DNA of 64,000 nucleotides, from the NCBI GenBank assembly GCA_964036275.1, contig OZ038433.1, positions 7,729,048-7,793,047 of the forward strand, read 5' to 3'. Positions 33,589 to 47,300 of the stretch are shown here, in pieces. The notes under the pieces were generated by a model. The model made no database searches. It saw only the letters and a list, made by a program, of their open reading frames with translations, and was not told the origin of the DNA. Every line of letters begins with the position of its first letter. Within the stretch, counting starts at the first letter, position 1. This DNA comes from Litoditis marina. Its lineage: Eukaryota > Nematoda > Chromadorea > Rhabditida > Rhabditidae. A program made the position numbers and the translations under genes.

Positions 33589-33652
33589 TAGCAGCGAGTG
33601 GTTTCGATCCACCGACCTCTGGGTTATGGGCCCAGCACGTTTCCACTGCGCA
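33589..33652 (-). pseudogene. Truncated tRNA-iMet at the array edge (unit 92)
   Basis: Matches the 3' 63 or so bases, then departs into unique sequence (CAACTGTAG) at about 33652, so the 5' acceptor strand is missing. One further change (C to T on the plus strand at 33640) lies in the D stem. Marks the right end of the array. Confidence 0.9.
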
Positions 33653-33841
33653 ACTGTAGAGGTATACTCCTCGTCATAATTACGTGTAATCCGGCACTGG
33701 AGCTTTCCCTGCGAGATTTACCCATGAAAATGTCGGTTTCAGAGCTTTGTTCAAACATTGCGTATTTGAAAGTCACGGTTTGGTTTCCAAAAAAATAACA
33801 CTAGTTCGACAACTGTTCATGAAAAAATCATTGTTAAAATC

Positions 33842-33847
33842 TTTATT
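33842..33847 (-). promoter_or_regulatory. Poly(A) signal AATAAA
   Basis: AATAAA on the minus strand about 290 bp downstream of the stop codon at 34139. It fits a 3' UTR of about 300 bp for the ten-exon gene. Between this signal and the array edge at 33652 nothing else is seen. Confidence 0.55.
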
Positions 33848-34138
33848 CACATTTCATAAACATTTTCTAATAGTTATACAAATACGGCTTACATTTGTGT
33901 AAGAACAATAGATGCATTCAATATACTGCCCATAAAAGAGACGACTAAGTATAAAAGACAAACAAAAGTCAATAAATCGTAAAGTTGTTGAAGGGAGAGT
34001 GAGAAACGTGCACACGGGTGCACGGGCTAGCGTAGGCAAATCATATACAAACACAGTGGAACGCAAATTGTTGTTGGAACCAGCAGGCTGGCGGAAGGAT
34101 TGGACCAGCTTGGAGTATTCGGGTGGGATTCGGATAGA

Positions 34139-37100
34139 TTAGATGATATGGACACCCATGTTCAGAGCGTAGACCTGCAAAACAGCATTGGATGTTTTTA
34201 GTTTTGTTCTTACTTTTCTAGTTTTTGTTCTTACTTATAATCGATCCTCCAGACTTAAAACTTAATGAACAATTGATGGACATGCCATTGGAAGAGCTGA
34301 CCGCGGGCATAGAATAGAACACAGTTTTTTGTTGTACCAAAACATTTCCAAGAAATGTACACTAGAATTAACTAAGGTTCGGTCATCTACTGATGAGAAC
34401 AGCCCAATCGGCATATGGATCGTTGAATGTTCGAAATGCCTAGGTGACTAAGGTTTGTAATAGACAAACTATTTGGGTTTGCACAGGCAAACTCTTCACT
34501 ATATTGATATAGGTACTCGATTGTATTGGGACTATTTGATTCAATTGAAGAGAAAAGGACTAAAATTCCAAGAATTACCCCACAGTGCAGAATAACCAAT
34601 GAACATGGGAAATGAGGTGAGTTCATTTACAGCGTCGTATTCTCACACCATCGTTGAATCAACAACAACACGGAAACAGCTTACAATAACATCAGAAAGA
34701 TATATAATTTATGTTCACTTATACTCTTTTTTCATTATTCATATTTTTGTATTACGTATACTTATATAATGTTCACCTTTCCCCATTTGATGTTGGAGGG
34801 AACCGCGCGGGTGTGGCGGCGGTAGACGGGTCGCCTCGACGCGGGAACACACTCCCACACCTCGGTTCTCGAGAAAAGACGCACCTGGAAAGCAGAAAAC
34901 GTTATAATAGTATGAACAATATCAATATAGTGTGTTGTAAATGGTCTCCGAATGTCCATTAGAGCTAGCCAGCAGAATAGCAATGACTGAAAAGACCACC
35001 CGCACTTCAACTGCTTGGCAGAAGTGATGAATGGTTTTTCAAGACAGGCATAGGCCGTCGAGAGTTTTTTCCGTTAAGTTTCAGCTTAGAACCTTGTGTT
35101 GAAATTTGAAGTATCCGTATAAGTATATTTACTGTTAGAGTAATGTTTTCACGATCGTTGCCAAAATTCATAATTCAGCTGGGATCGTACTAGAGATAAC
35201 GCCTTCGTATCAATCAAGGTTTTGTGGTTTACACAATTCAATATTCAGAAGAAAATTTCAAATAAGTTCTCACTTGCACGAGTTTAGTAGTTTGGATGTA
35301 GTTTTTGAGCAGGGCGTGAGCGATTTCCATAGTTTCTGCGTAGAGGGCAAGAACCTGTAAGAATGTCAATGGTAGATGCAAGTAGAAAACAGCAAGTATT
35401 ATCATCATTCTAGCTCATAGAGGTGACGCAATGGTGAAACTCTATCATACGTTGTGAAGAAAGAGACAGTTATCTATTAGCATTCAATCCAACCATGCAT
35501 GTGTTTCAAAATCAAACGTTCCAGTTTCATATAAATAATAAACCATTACGCATATTCCACTAGCTACACATTAGCGAGCATTTTCATTGATGGTAACTGA
35601 AATAAGGCAATACGTTGATGAGTAACACCCAACCTGGTCTCCCTTGGCAGCCAGCATACCATCTACACCTCCGGAGCTCTTCGCCAAGAACACATCTGAG
35701 TTGGCGGCCAGGTACTGAAATGACACAGCAAAAATTACGTACATCGTACACTCGGCTCTCGAATTTTGATCACTTAACATAAGCCAGTGGTTCAGAGAGT
35801 AGAGCTCTTCAAAGCGAACAGCGCGTCTGCGCTACCGGGAAGTGACCGTACCTTTCCTAAAAGTGTGACTTCCCTTTAAAAACGACACATGTAAAGCATT
35901 ATTGTTTTTTTTTTCACGTTTGACGTGAGTATACTTTACCCATTCACGTGACCTCTGCCAAACTCGATCAAAGAAAATATTTTTGAAGAATTATAAGGTT
36001 CATTCTGTTACCTCGAGTGCTTGTTCTCTGTTCAGTCCACAAACGGAGTTGTCGAAATCACACACGGCATCTAGGTCTTCGGCGGAGAATGGAACAATCG
36101 TGGTGTCTGGAGATACACAATACGTTGGGAAAAATAGAATAGAATACTTCATTGAAAATTAAATGTAACATTTTATTTCCTTATTTGAATAGAATATAAT
36201 ACTTTACTCACATTTAAACCCGTGATTTGCTACATCGGAATTTAGATGTGGAAACAAATATCGAGCGGAAAACCAAAGAAATGAATGGTACGAACACAAT
36301 TTCGGTCGGTAACAATAAGTATGTTTACCAATAATATTCTTGTAAGTAGAAATATAGTTTTCTAGTGTTGTATTAACTAACCGTTTGATGGCAGAAGTGA
36401 GGCGAGCAGTTTGGTGGAGTCAAAAGTGTTCAGCTCGAAGCGGTTTCTGTCGGTGACGATGAAGCCGGCCTCGTCTCTCCACGTGTCAGAGTGCTGAAAA
36501 ATCAAAATTCGATTTATTGAATTGAAATTAAAACTCAATTTGTTCTTCAAGTCACGAGTGCCAATCACGTGAATAGAACGTGTACTCGTCACTTTCTCAG
36601 TCGACAGAAATTTATAACCAGACCAGTTTTGTTAAAGTTCAGCTTGTTTATTTCCATTGTAGATAGAATAGAATAGAATAGAATGTTTATTCGCGATTGA
36701 ACACGTGTCTTTCCACATTGGTATATGTGGCACTCCAATTACGAGAAAATGGAGATATGGAAGATAAAATAGAATGTAGTGTATAGTTTACTCTGTTACG
36801 CGCTCATTATATAATGTGCACTTTTGCAGTATTGCACAATTGAACCGATGATTGTACCGAGAAGTTTGTAGAATAGGAAGATAGTGATGTCACAAATACA
36901 AACATTTGTTTTTGAAGAGATCATTCAGATTAGCTTGTTTTGTTAGATTGGGACTGTATGAATGTTGGTTGAGTCATGATAGGATCAGAATGATGAGATA
37001 AGCGGTCACAAAGTGTTGGTGATAATGAGGAAGTTTATTGGATGGTGTTGTTGAGGGTGTGAAGGTCAGTCATGTAACTCGGCAGTAAAGTACTTCGATC

Positions 37101-40100
37101 ATTTAATCGATCATATGAAGTACTTCGATCAGCATCCAACAATGCACTCCCATGTCGATCTTCGGTAGGTAAGCAACGTTGTCCACTTATCCCTCAACAT
37201 TTCGTAGATCAGAGATACAGCGGAAGCCAACCTTCACCTCGTCTAACGTCATCCAATTTTACCTAATACGACATAAATGACATTTGTGACCACCTATATA
37301 CCTAGGACATAGTGAATGAGAACTTTGTAGAAGTTCTAGGTGTTTCAAACAGCCCGACCCTCTAACGGAAACATGCTGCACCAAATTCGCCCTCTAGGAC
37401 TACATACAAAATGAGTCAATATGATAGCAAATCAACTGTTGTATATTGAGTTTGTTGTTCGAATAAGGTATATTTTGTTTAGGACTTTTGAATGGTATAG
37501 TCACATGTTTGATCCCCAGAGATTCCTGGACGTTACGCGAATATTGTGCTGTGAACGATCATACTACAATTCTAGTTTGCCTATTCCAACCCATTTGATG
37601 TTTTTGAACCATTGGATACGGAAAATGCAGGGTTTCAACTGGAAAAGTCGACCGAGAAAGTTTTACAGCTAGTTGTGATACTTAAACATTTAATTTTGAG
37701 AGAATCTCGTACTTTCCGTGCAAAACATGCTAGTACCCAAAACGGTATAGAAAAAACGTACCGCAAACGAGTCCAGTGTGACGTTCTTCTTGAGTTCCAG
37801 ATTGAATCTTCCGAGTGTCTCCTCTGCCAGTCTATCGGTCAAATGAGCCTCGGCCGGTCTCGCCTCGGGCACCGTGTGGACCTGCACGAACAGGGGCAGC
37901 AGACGACGGTTCTCACGTTCCGTCTGGAACAATCGATATTCGTTCACGTGATTATGCGTGAGTTTCCATGGTTACACGTGATTCAAAATTGGCTAGGGAA
38001 ATTACTACGCGATGTTACACGTGTCACATGTTACGTGTACTTGAGTGCTGCACTTACTGCACGTTATCTTCCTTTAGTTTAGAAACGTACAGGAGAAGAT
38101 GCAGATGCAATTATTTTCTCACGTTTCACCCGACTTATTCCACGTGAGAACATTCATGACGTTTTTTGTGCTTTGTCAATACAACAAAAACAAGTTGTTT
38201 ACATCATCACCGACCAAGTTGTTTACAACTTTTTTGAGAATACGGGACGGGGCGACCAAAGTTCAGTAGAGTTTCGCTTTCCCTTGCTTTCGATTGTGTC
38301 CGGCCATTTTGCCTTGAACCGCGGTGGCCACCTCAAGGCCGAGCGGTCATGCCGCAATTATATACTTATTCACTACAAAAAGATGGTTCGGACACGCGTT
38401 TGCCGGTTTAAATGGTACAAAACATGACATTTCGGTTCAAGTTGATGAAAAAATCGATCGAATTTGAACAGATTGAAAACGAAAACTACGCCTCTCTCGA
38501 AACGTTAGAGAAACGTGTTATGGATAGAAATATTTGCGAAAAGAAGCACTGTTTGGGAAATTTTACTCTGCTGCCTTTAGACACTTCACTTCAAAATAGC
38601 AATAACAAAATTAAGTCCTGATGACTGATTCAGCGAATTTGAACATCAAATTTTGGAGAAAACATTTGACACTTTACACAGTCATTCATTTTGCACTCAG
38701 CTCCTAAAACTAGTACACTTTTTTTCAAACACAGTTAACTAATTGAGACCCTTTATCACTATGAAAAACATCCTGTTGCCCGTTTGCCAAGTAGCCAGAA
38801 GGTCACTTTTCGCAACTCCCCAATTCCCTTTTTTATCTATGACGTAATGTTCTGATTTAATCAGTAACGCAACATACACAGCGTGAATTTGATGACACCG
38901 TAGTTAATCGATAAACCGGCCGGAAGGAAGAACTGTAGATTACGAAAAATTTCAAGTAGATGGAAAGTTTATTCTCTGTTTTACGCGTTAAAACTTCTAT
39001 AGCATTGATTTGATGTTCGAACTTTTTTTCACGAATTCAGAGATTATTGCATAATGTTTTTACATGTTATCGTCAAGTCCTACTCCCATCTTGCAATTCT
39101 AATGAGAAATCAATCATGAAACACCTGTTTTTCTTTTTTCCCGTTCGGAAAGATTTATTTTTCTTGAAACAATTAGTAGAACGTTTGATCATACAGTGTA
39201 GGATTTAATGGAAACGTCGAAACGATTTTTATATAAAATATTGATGAACCCTACATAAAAAAGTATTATAACAAAACTGTCTTATTTTTATGGATTCTGT
39301 TAGGACACGGATAGTTAAAATGTTGTCCCAGTTTCGAGGTATTAATGCAAAAATGCAGTAAACAACCTGCAATTATGCTGCGCATACACCGACAATTTAT
39401 TGTGTATAGTTACGGTGTTCCAAAATGTCGCTGTGTAACACCCAATTTGCCGCCGGATAAGCCTAATCTCCATGCAATATGTCCACAGCAGGAGGATTGA
39501 ACGCGCAAAAAGATCGAAACTCAATTAAGTAGGCTCATTATTGATTTTCGGACAGGTCACGTGAAATTACATCGAGAAACATGAATGTTTAAGAGGGTCG
39601 TGGGTAAGTAATGATGTGTTACACCGATCAGACTACAAGCAGATTTTTTTCTAGATTTCAAAGAATTGATTCAAATTGAAATTAGAACTAAATCGAATTT
39701 TAAAACTAAAAAAGGATAGTAGTTGAAATTTTGGATTTCCGAAGATTGATTGGCAATCGAAAACTGAATTGGTTTTTAAAAAAATATATTTGCAACCCTA
39801 CTAATCCATAGAAGGCAACTCTACTAATCCATAGTAGTTAGTGTTGGTGATGCTCACCTCAATCGATACGAGTTTCAGCTTGTTCTTGTTCTCGGTCTCC
39901 TCCACCTTCACGGCTTTTCCGGCAATTTTAGGGGAAAGTTCGGAGACAACGCAGTAGGCCTGGGTGGGGGCGTACTTGATGAACGTCTGCTTGGCGAGAA
40001 CTTCTCCTGGAAACAGAAATATGACGTCTGAAAGTTAGAATACACGATTTCACACTTTTATGGTTTCACTTATATTATGCACGTGTATGGCAGCTTCCTC

Positions 40101-43100
40101 ATTTTCTCCGCTCTTCTTGTTTATTAATTAGTTTGAGATCTCTTGTCCGATTGACAATGTGGTTCGGAAAGTTTAAATTGGATAGTTTGCTTTCTATCTA
40201 TGCGAGAAAACTTATACAGTCAACTCTATCCTGGAGGTTAGTGACCAAGAGTAAAGATAACACTGATACCAGTCTCTGTTAGTTTGCTCTAATGTTTTTC
40301 AATCTAAAGTTGACCGATGTTATGCATTTCCACTTTTTAACATTCTTATCAAACGGAAAACAAGAAGATCGAAATCAGCGATATCGCTTCTACAACTAGC
40401 TGGCGGCAACTGGTTATAGGAAGCTGGTTCCACTTTTTGGAACAATAAGGTGGCATCACAACTGTGTCAAACATGGCAATACTCTGATGAAAGTGGAACC
40501 GTACGTGACCTATGACGTCACTTTTCTATAAGGAAAGCTGTAGGAAGACCAGGCAGTAACTGGTGTTTATAGTGTGATCTGGATAGTTGTACTTCACAAA
40601 AAATTAATTGCAAGCAGATCAAACTACAATCACACTCGATACGTACTGGCTAGGTGCATCTCTGTGAAAAACCAAAATAACTACCGAAAAGCTAGTAAGT
40701 TCTAAGTTCCAATGCTAGAACCAGCTAGTTGTTTACTGTTTGTGGGTAGTTAAAAACTACCTGGGAGTCATGTTTATATTTTGTATTTCTCGAAGAAGCT
40801 AGATATATTTAGTAGTGGGGGAACCAGCAAATGTGTGAGTTGTGTTTTGTTTCACCTATACGGTTGTTGTGATATTGTAGCAGGAAAATTCTGCAAAAAT
40901 GGAGCATTGTACTATCAATATTAATAGTTAGCGGAACTCTCACCTTTCTCTCCCTGGATCAGCGAGGACTTGGCGGTGGGCATGCTTTCGGCATGGAGGG
41001 GCACGCTGCGGGAGAGCTCCAGGAATTCCATCTGGAAGAGATAACTATGTTTTTGCTCTGCATGTAAACGTATCAGAACGTATTACCAGTTGCATTCTGA
41101 ACACAATGCAAGAAATACGAAAATTCATGAATTGATGCGAGAATTGTGGTTACAAGATAGAAATTGAGAAGAGTGAAAGGGAATGGAAGTAAGGATATAA
41201 TCAGTAACCTGAGAGCAAAGTTGTTGATTGAATTTGGTTCAGAATACTCAAACATCGTACTCCAACATCAGCGTGGAATACGCCAGTATTTGTATTACAA
41301 TAGTAAGCTATTTCCGACAGGTTCACTCGGGACTGAACCTAAAGTTGGCGCAAACCATCACTAGGCGGTATAGTGATCTCTCCACAACAATCATGTAGTT
41401 GACAGATTGGCTAGGATTCCACTCACGAGGTACCTCAAGAGATCATCTCATGAGAATTTTGGTACGGTTCCTAACTAGACAGTACCTTGAACTCCGGCTC
41501 TTCGGGACATATGTAACAGCTGAGCATCATTTCGGTACAGTGAGGGGAGGGGGGAAAGGGGAATGGCAGGCAGGGGGCAGGCCAAAACAACGCCCAAACT
41601 AGTCGGCACAATGGCACATTTGCGGTCGCTACACAAAACAAACGAGAATCGTCTGTTTTACGATGTTTTCACTACTTCAAACGAAGTATTAAGTGTGCTA
41701 GAATGGAGTTGTCTACTGGATAGCAATACCAACTCGGTGAGCTATGAAAGTTGTTAAAACGTCTAGAGCGCGCACGTGGGTGCGGAGGTAAACGTTTGCA
41801 GTGGTGTAGATTTGTTTAACGTAAGCTGACTCCAGAAGTTTTGGTCATCTTGTACTCACACACAGCTAAACGTTTTCGAAACGTATTCGTACGCAAAAAC
41901 TATTTAGTTCGCATTGGTCTCGATTGATGCTTTAAGATAGAACAAATTGTGAACTAGCCATACTACCGGTAATAAAATTATAAGCTATATAGTAATTTAA
42001 AAATGGGGTTAATAAATGTTCAACTTGGACGAAACAATCATTCTGTGTTTCGCAATTTCTGCTCGGCGCTTCTTGAGGAGTTCAATATTCAACGCTTTGG
42101 TAAATTCGGACAGTTATCTGTGGTGAGAAAACTTTGTAAATGAAAACTATTTTCTCTCTTCACAACTGATTCATAGAATAGCAGGTAAATAGAACATTAT
42201 GTTAGATTAGGCAGAACATTCAAAAATAGTGCTCGTTTTTCTATTTGCTGATGTTACATTCGGTATGAGTTGGATTGAGAGACAACTACAATGGCTCGAT
42301 GTGGAAAATTCAAATGAGAGGAAATCTTGTGTAAGAAAAAATTGAAAATCGAGAAAGATGAAAGTTATGAAAAACATATAAATTAAAAATACGTCATTGG
42401 AAGTTGGGAGTTCGAGCAGCAGACAAGTGATGGAATAGTTTTGCAGACGTTTTCGGTCAACGGTCAATGATCAACCAAATGCAAACTGTCAGGGCAGACG
42501 CCGGAAGTAAACCAAAGTTCCTAACTATAGGGTTCAAAGCTCAACTGATCGGCTATCACACACATGAAGTGTTCGTTGAACCAATTCGACCGAAACGCAC
42601 ATAAAGCACTCAAGCAATCTCTTCTACGATTCTTACTAATTTTATTTGTACAAAGTATGAATTACGTAATTTTTTTCAATCGCAATGTTCGAAAACTTGA
42701 GATTCGAAATTGTTTCCAAAACTTCCTAAAAAGGCATGAAACGCGTGAAAATTGGAGAATATCCATCAGGTACACCTTGTTCTCCTGTTAGCTTGGAAAA
42801 TTTTCCCGCAAAAGCTGAAAAACCTTGAAAACGAGGAGCAAAGAAGACTGAAATCAGGTAGAATTTGCGGGGAGTGTACTTTTAAATGATTAGTCGTCCG
42901 TTTGAGAGATGGGCGCCGTCAAAACGAGTTTCTTCTTCACCGACAATTGCGGTTCGAAGTACGTTTCTTCTGCGCGCGCGTGAAATTGAAATTAGGTCAC
43001 GCCCACAATTATGTTCCTCCACGTGTGCAATACGCCCCGCCCTGAACTATGAACTAAGACAACCCGCTTTTGAGAATTTGGATTGGGTGTGTAGGTATAG

Positions 43101-44334
43101 TCGTCTCCAACGGAAAGGCAGGAGGGTACTGTATATCTGAATTTCCGCTGTGTACGGACACACGTCTTCGATTCGGAAGCTTTTCGGAATCGAAGAATCG
43201 AAGCGTAGAGGCTAGCACCCAGCTACGAATCTTTTGCTCGCAAGCACGATTCCGGTGAGAGACAAAAAATTATGAATTTGGCACTCACTATATAGATACT
43301 CCTTTAACCCTCTCTCCTCTCTTTCTCTATCTCTATCTGCCTAAACCTCTCTCTGTCTTTTGTGGTTCATAGAAAAACGAGCTTATGAAACAGATTGTCA
43401 GTTGTTAGCTAACTATAGCACAATGTCACTATGTATAAGTGTAGTATAGTGGGTGTGGGGATGCGCGCAACGTGGTGATAAGTTGAAATTGGCGAGAAAG
43501 AGATAGCCGAGAGAAGTTTCTATCACCTTCTCTCAAATGTTTCAAGTCCGGATCTACTTCACGCGAGACCCGAACGTCATTCTGATTGGTGGAAACAAAG
43601 GGGCGGACAACTCAGGAGCTGTAGTTTGATCAGTCAATACAGCAGAATAAATGAGCAACGCATAGGTCTCGCATACAAACACAGCACGCAAATAAAATGA
43701 CTGTGTGAGCCTTTTTCATAGAGCTATTCTGTACAAGAGCAGAACACAAGTTTTTGAAACCGCCAGCACGAAAAGTGGGGAACAGTGACTTTTCACCCCC
43801 CACCTTTCTGAATTTGTATTGCGATACTTCAATTTTCCCCGAGAAGTGTCCATTGCGTAGTTAGTGGTTATCTTTCTGAACAAAAGTTTGGGTAGGTTGT
43901 GCGGTAATAAGGTCAAAAGATGTGATCCAGCTCAGACCGCAAAATACACATGGTAACATCCTATAACAAAAATTGGAAAATGGTTGGTGAACAAAGAATG
44001 AGACCTGTCCTACAAGCAAATGAAATAGTCACTTGTAACGTGTGTGTACTTTATAGTGCACGTGTCTGAATTCTGCTGTGTCGCGCACACGTTCCACGTG
44101 ACCATGATAATCACTCGTATTCGGCAGTCTCAAAGCTACAAAGGAAAATGACTGTTTTGATTGTCACTGTATCGAAGTCGCTGGGAAATGAGGTCAAAAC
44201 GTGATAAGTCTCGTATCCCATCAATTATTCAAATCAAGGACACTATCTATGCAGTTCAATTCGGAATGGAGACATCTCAGCTGATATCGGAGCATGATCC
44301 CGAATCATCGGGAAAAGAAGGTATGAGACAGAGA

Positions 44335-44394
<60 letters not shown>

Positions 44395-47300
44395 CTCATC
44401 AGAAGCAGAAAGATCTTCATAATTTTAAGCTGGGTTGTAATATGGAAATTTTAGAGCAGAACGAGTCTGTAATAAGACAAAAGTGTTATGATTGAGGCGA
44501 ACAGCGGTAGACCAGAAGGTGACACAGCAGAAACGAGTGGCCTAAAACTAATATTTATGTGAGTCCAGCAGAATCGTCACGACGAAGCTGTTTTTAACGG
44601 TGCATGTGATTCGACTACAAGTAGAGAGGCTATATGAATAGAAGCACAATGGGACTGGAGTAACCTAGTCGTGGGCGGGACATATCCGGGGAGACTCGAT
44701 GTTACCCACGGGTAGATACCACCATGCTCGGGTCACTATTGTCCATTAACTACTGCTGGGAGAGGGCCCAAGAGCAATTTACATTCCAGAATGCTTTAGT
44801 TGGTTTCTGATTTCTGGGATAGGTGATTTCTGAGCTCATTCTAAACCTTTCGTAGTTTAGATCGGTTTGAAAGTTTTCACAGACGAAAAAAAAAATCCTA
44901 AATAAATAGTAGAATGATGTTTGAGTGACTAGACTATTTTCGATGCGAAATCACGAAGTTTCACACATTTGAGTCGGGGAACGGGCTCTTTTTCCTGAAA
45001 CAGTCACACCTTCCTTACTGATGTAGTACTTACCAGTTTCGCTTCCCAGTCCCCATGTATCATTTTCTTTCGGTGCTGCCCACCCAGGGCTGTAATTACC
45101 GTAGGAAGATGCCTGTCCCGGGGTGCGGGTAATGGTAATGGACGGCCTTTTCTCATGCAAATGCAATGTTCTACCCATTTAGCCGACTCGCGGCTCAACT
45201 CATGCATAGCAACTTGGCGCCGAAATGAGGAGACCCGGTTAGAGGTAGATACATTTGGGTAAAGTTGGGATGGAGTGCTCGTAGAAGGTTAAATTATGAA
45301 TTTGACCGTCATCATGAATGGATAGGGTAGTTTCGAGGGTTCGTAGAGTAAAGTATCCCCGATCGAAAAAAGCAAACGTTGTAGATCTTTGTAATAGTTT
45401 TAATGCTCGAATAATATGTCCGAGTAAAATGGTATTTTTGCAGTGGTATCAGCGTATTAATGTACGCAGTTCAACAAAACACGTACAATAAACAAGCTTA
45501 CAAGCGAATTTGGAGTGGAGGTGCACAAATGCAAATTCGACGTAGTTCATTCATTGATTATTCAGTGATTTCCAATCGAATGCCGTGATCATGAGTTGCA
45601 TGCTGTTGTGGGTTCCGTTCCTAGTTTTAAGTATACGTAAAATACCCCCTTAATTTGACCGGAGCATGCTGAATTTTTGGGGTTATGTTACAGATTCTCG
45701 GTGATATTTGAAAAAATTCTAGCTTTTCAATGACATATGCTTGCTTTTTGGGGATGCTGATGCTCACTTTTGTCGACCTGATGTGAACCCTTTTTACGTA
45801 TGGTTTAAGTATAAAGTTTGATGTTTTACAGTTTTATTATATTTTTGAATATATTAGAGGAACACTGTACGCTCACCTCCCGCCGCATTGAAGATTTCTC
45901 TAAAATATAATTCTGACAGTTTTGGATTTGAGTTGTCTCGATCAATTGTTGACATGCTTCTTTAGAGTATAAAGTTTTTCGGTTTTAAGTTCATTTTTCG
46001 AAATTAAGAGACGTTTTACTTTTCATATCTGGATATTTTCTCGTCGAAAACTAAATGAGAACCTCTATGTATATTAAGAGTTCGGTTATTCAAAGTTCTG
46101 AATGTCCTAAAGAAATGTCAGCTGATGTGTGGCTGTAAATTGATGTTCATACCATAATGTCATCAGAAGCCACATGCATTTCTGCCGGGTGCCGTCCCGT
46201 CCCGTTACGTCATTTAGCACGATTATCTATAGGGTGGTGACTATTGGGACATCTCAGAGATTTCATTCTCTCTCTTTATAAATCGGCTTTGATAGTGACT
46301 AGAAGATGTGTATCGATTCACGTCCGATGTCAAAGTGAACTAAATCGATAGGCATGGCTTACATCGTTATAATAAGTTGATGTACAAAGTATGTTTGCAG
46401 ATTTGGGCTGAACATCAGAAGTACATCGAATTTATATTGTCGGTGAAACGCCTGTATGACATCTCGAATTACCTTCAAATTAAGTAAGTATCAAAAACCT
46501 CACAGAAAATCTCTGCGGGAGACTAGATAAAAATTTGTTAATTGGAAACTATTCAATCATGTGGTTGACAGTTACAACTCCTACGAACAGTCTCAAAGAT
46601 TGGTAATATGTATTGTGTATGATTGTGTAATCTATGTTTTCATGAATAAAGAACGCACAACTGAAACACTTGCTATAAAATATTATACAGTTAGGCAATT
46701 GCATAGTCATGTCAAAAATGTTAAATACAGCAGAATTCAGAAAAAATGCAATGAAAAAGTGCGCGACGACGCCTCATTAGAATGCTAAGTTTACGTGGCT
46801 ATTCAATTGACTTCTAGTATATAATATATGAGATGTATTTTGGTAACACTTTTTCATTGAAAGTTTTGATGGTTTTATAACTTCAAAGCCTAGACCTTGA
46901 CTTCGGCTTGATGAATAAACCAACAATATACCATAATGCCTAGGTTAGTTGAAAGTACGACATAGAGAATGTTACAATACAGCCGAACTACCGGATACAG
47001 TACCACTGAAACTGGTCTCGACGCGAAGGCGAGGGTGCAAAAACCGGGAAATTAAAGCTGGATCACGACCTCGTTTCTGAGGATTGTTGTTGTATTGGCG
47101 CGCGCGGGGGCAGCAGGTCCGGATCCCGCCGGGGTGCGCGGGTCTGACCCAAATATCCAGGCCGCAATCCTCGATTCGGGCAGGGTGAGGGCTAGGACGG
47201 GGGCTCAAACCGGATGGCCAGGTGATAGTATTCACACTGAATAATCAATGACGTGAAACAGAAATAATGGGGAACGAGAACCAATTCATAAAATATTCGC

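Larger units (their letters stand above)
1167..33652 (-). repeat. Tandem array of initiator tRNA-Met(CAU) units, period about 298 bp
   Basis: About 92 head-to-tail units, each with one 72-nt tRNA on the minus strand and a spacer of about 226 bp. The RNA starts AGCAGCG and ends CGCTGCTA, giving a perfect 7-bp acceptor stem with A1:U72. The anticodon stem-loop reads CTGGG-CCCATAA-CCCAG, so the anticodon is CAU with three stacked G:C pairs. The T loop is ATCGAAA, with A in place of T54. These are hallmarks of eukaryotic initiator tRNA, which delivers Met to the 40S P site. No intron and no encoded CCA are present. The A box (TGGCGCAGTGG) and B box (GGATCGAAACC) are internal, and T runs follow the 3' end in nearly every unit. 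Left edge: the first recognisable spacer begins near 1167. Right edge: a tRNA truncated at 33652. Interruptions lie at 13566-16800 and 17208-19206. Whether all copies are transcribed is not visible. Confidence 0.97.

Noticed and set aside
1167..33652. CRISPR-like regular spacing
   Set aside because: The repeated part is a 72-nt tRNA with homologous, not unique, spacers of about 226 bp in a eukaryotic context.
37612..38082. 156-aa plus-strand ORF
   Set aside because: Antisense to the exon at 37762-37923 of the 330-aa gene, which joins in phase with nine other exons.
44391..44420. Hammerhead-ribozyme-like CTGATGAG on the minus strand
   Set aside because: The downstream GAAA core and flanking stems are missing; it borders a GA repeat.
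46972..47235. 87-aa minus-strand ORF in a GC-rich patch
   Set aside because: Composition explains the lack of stops; no splice partners or known domain.
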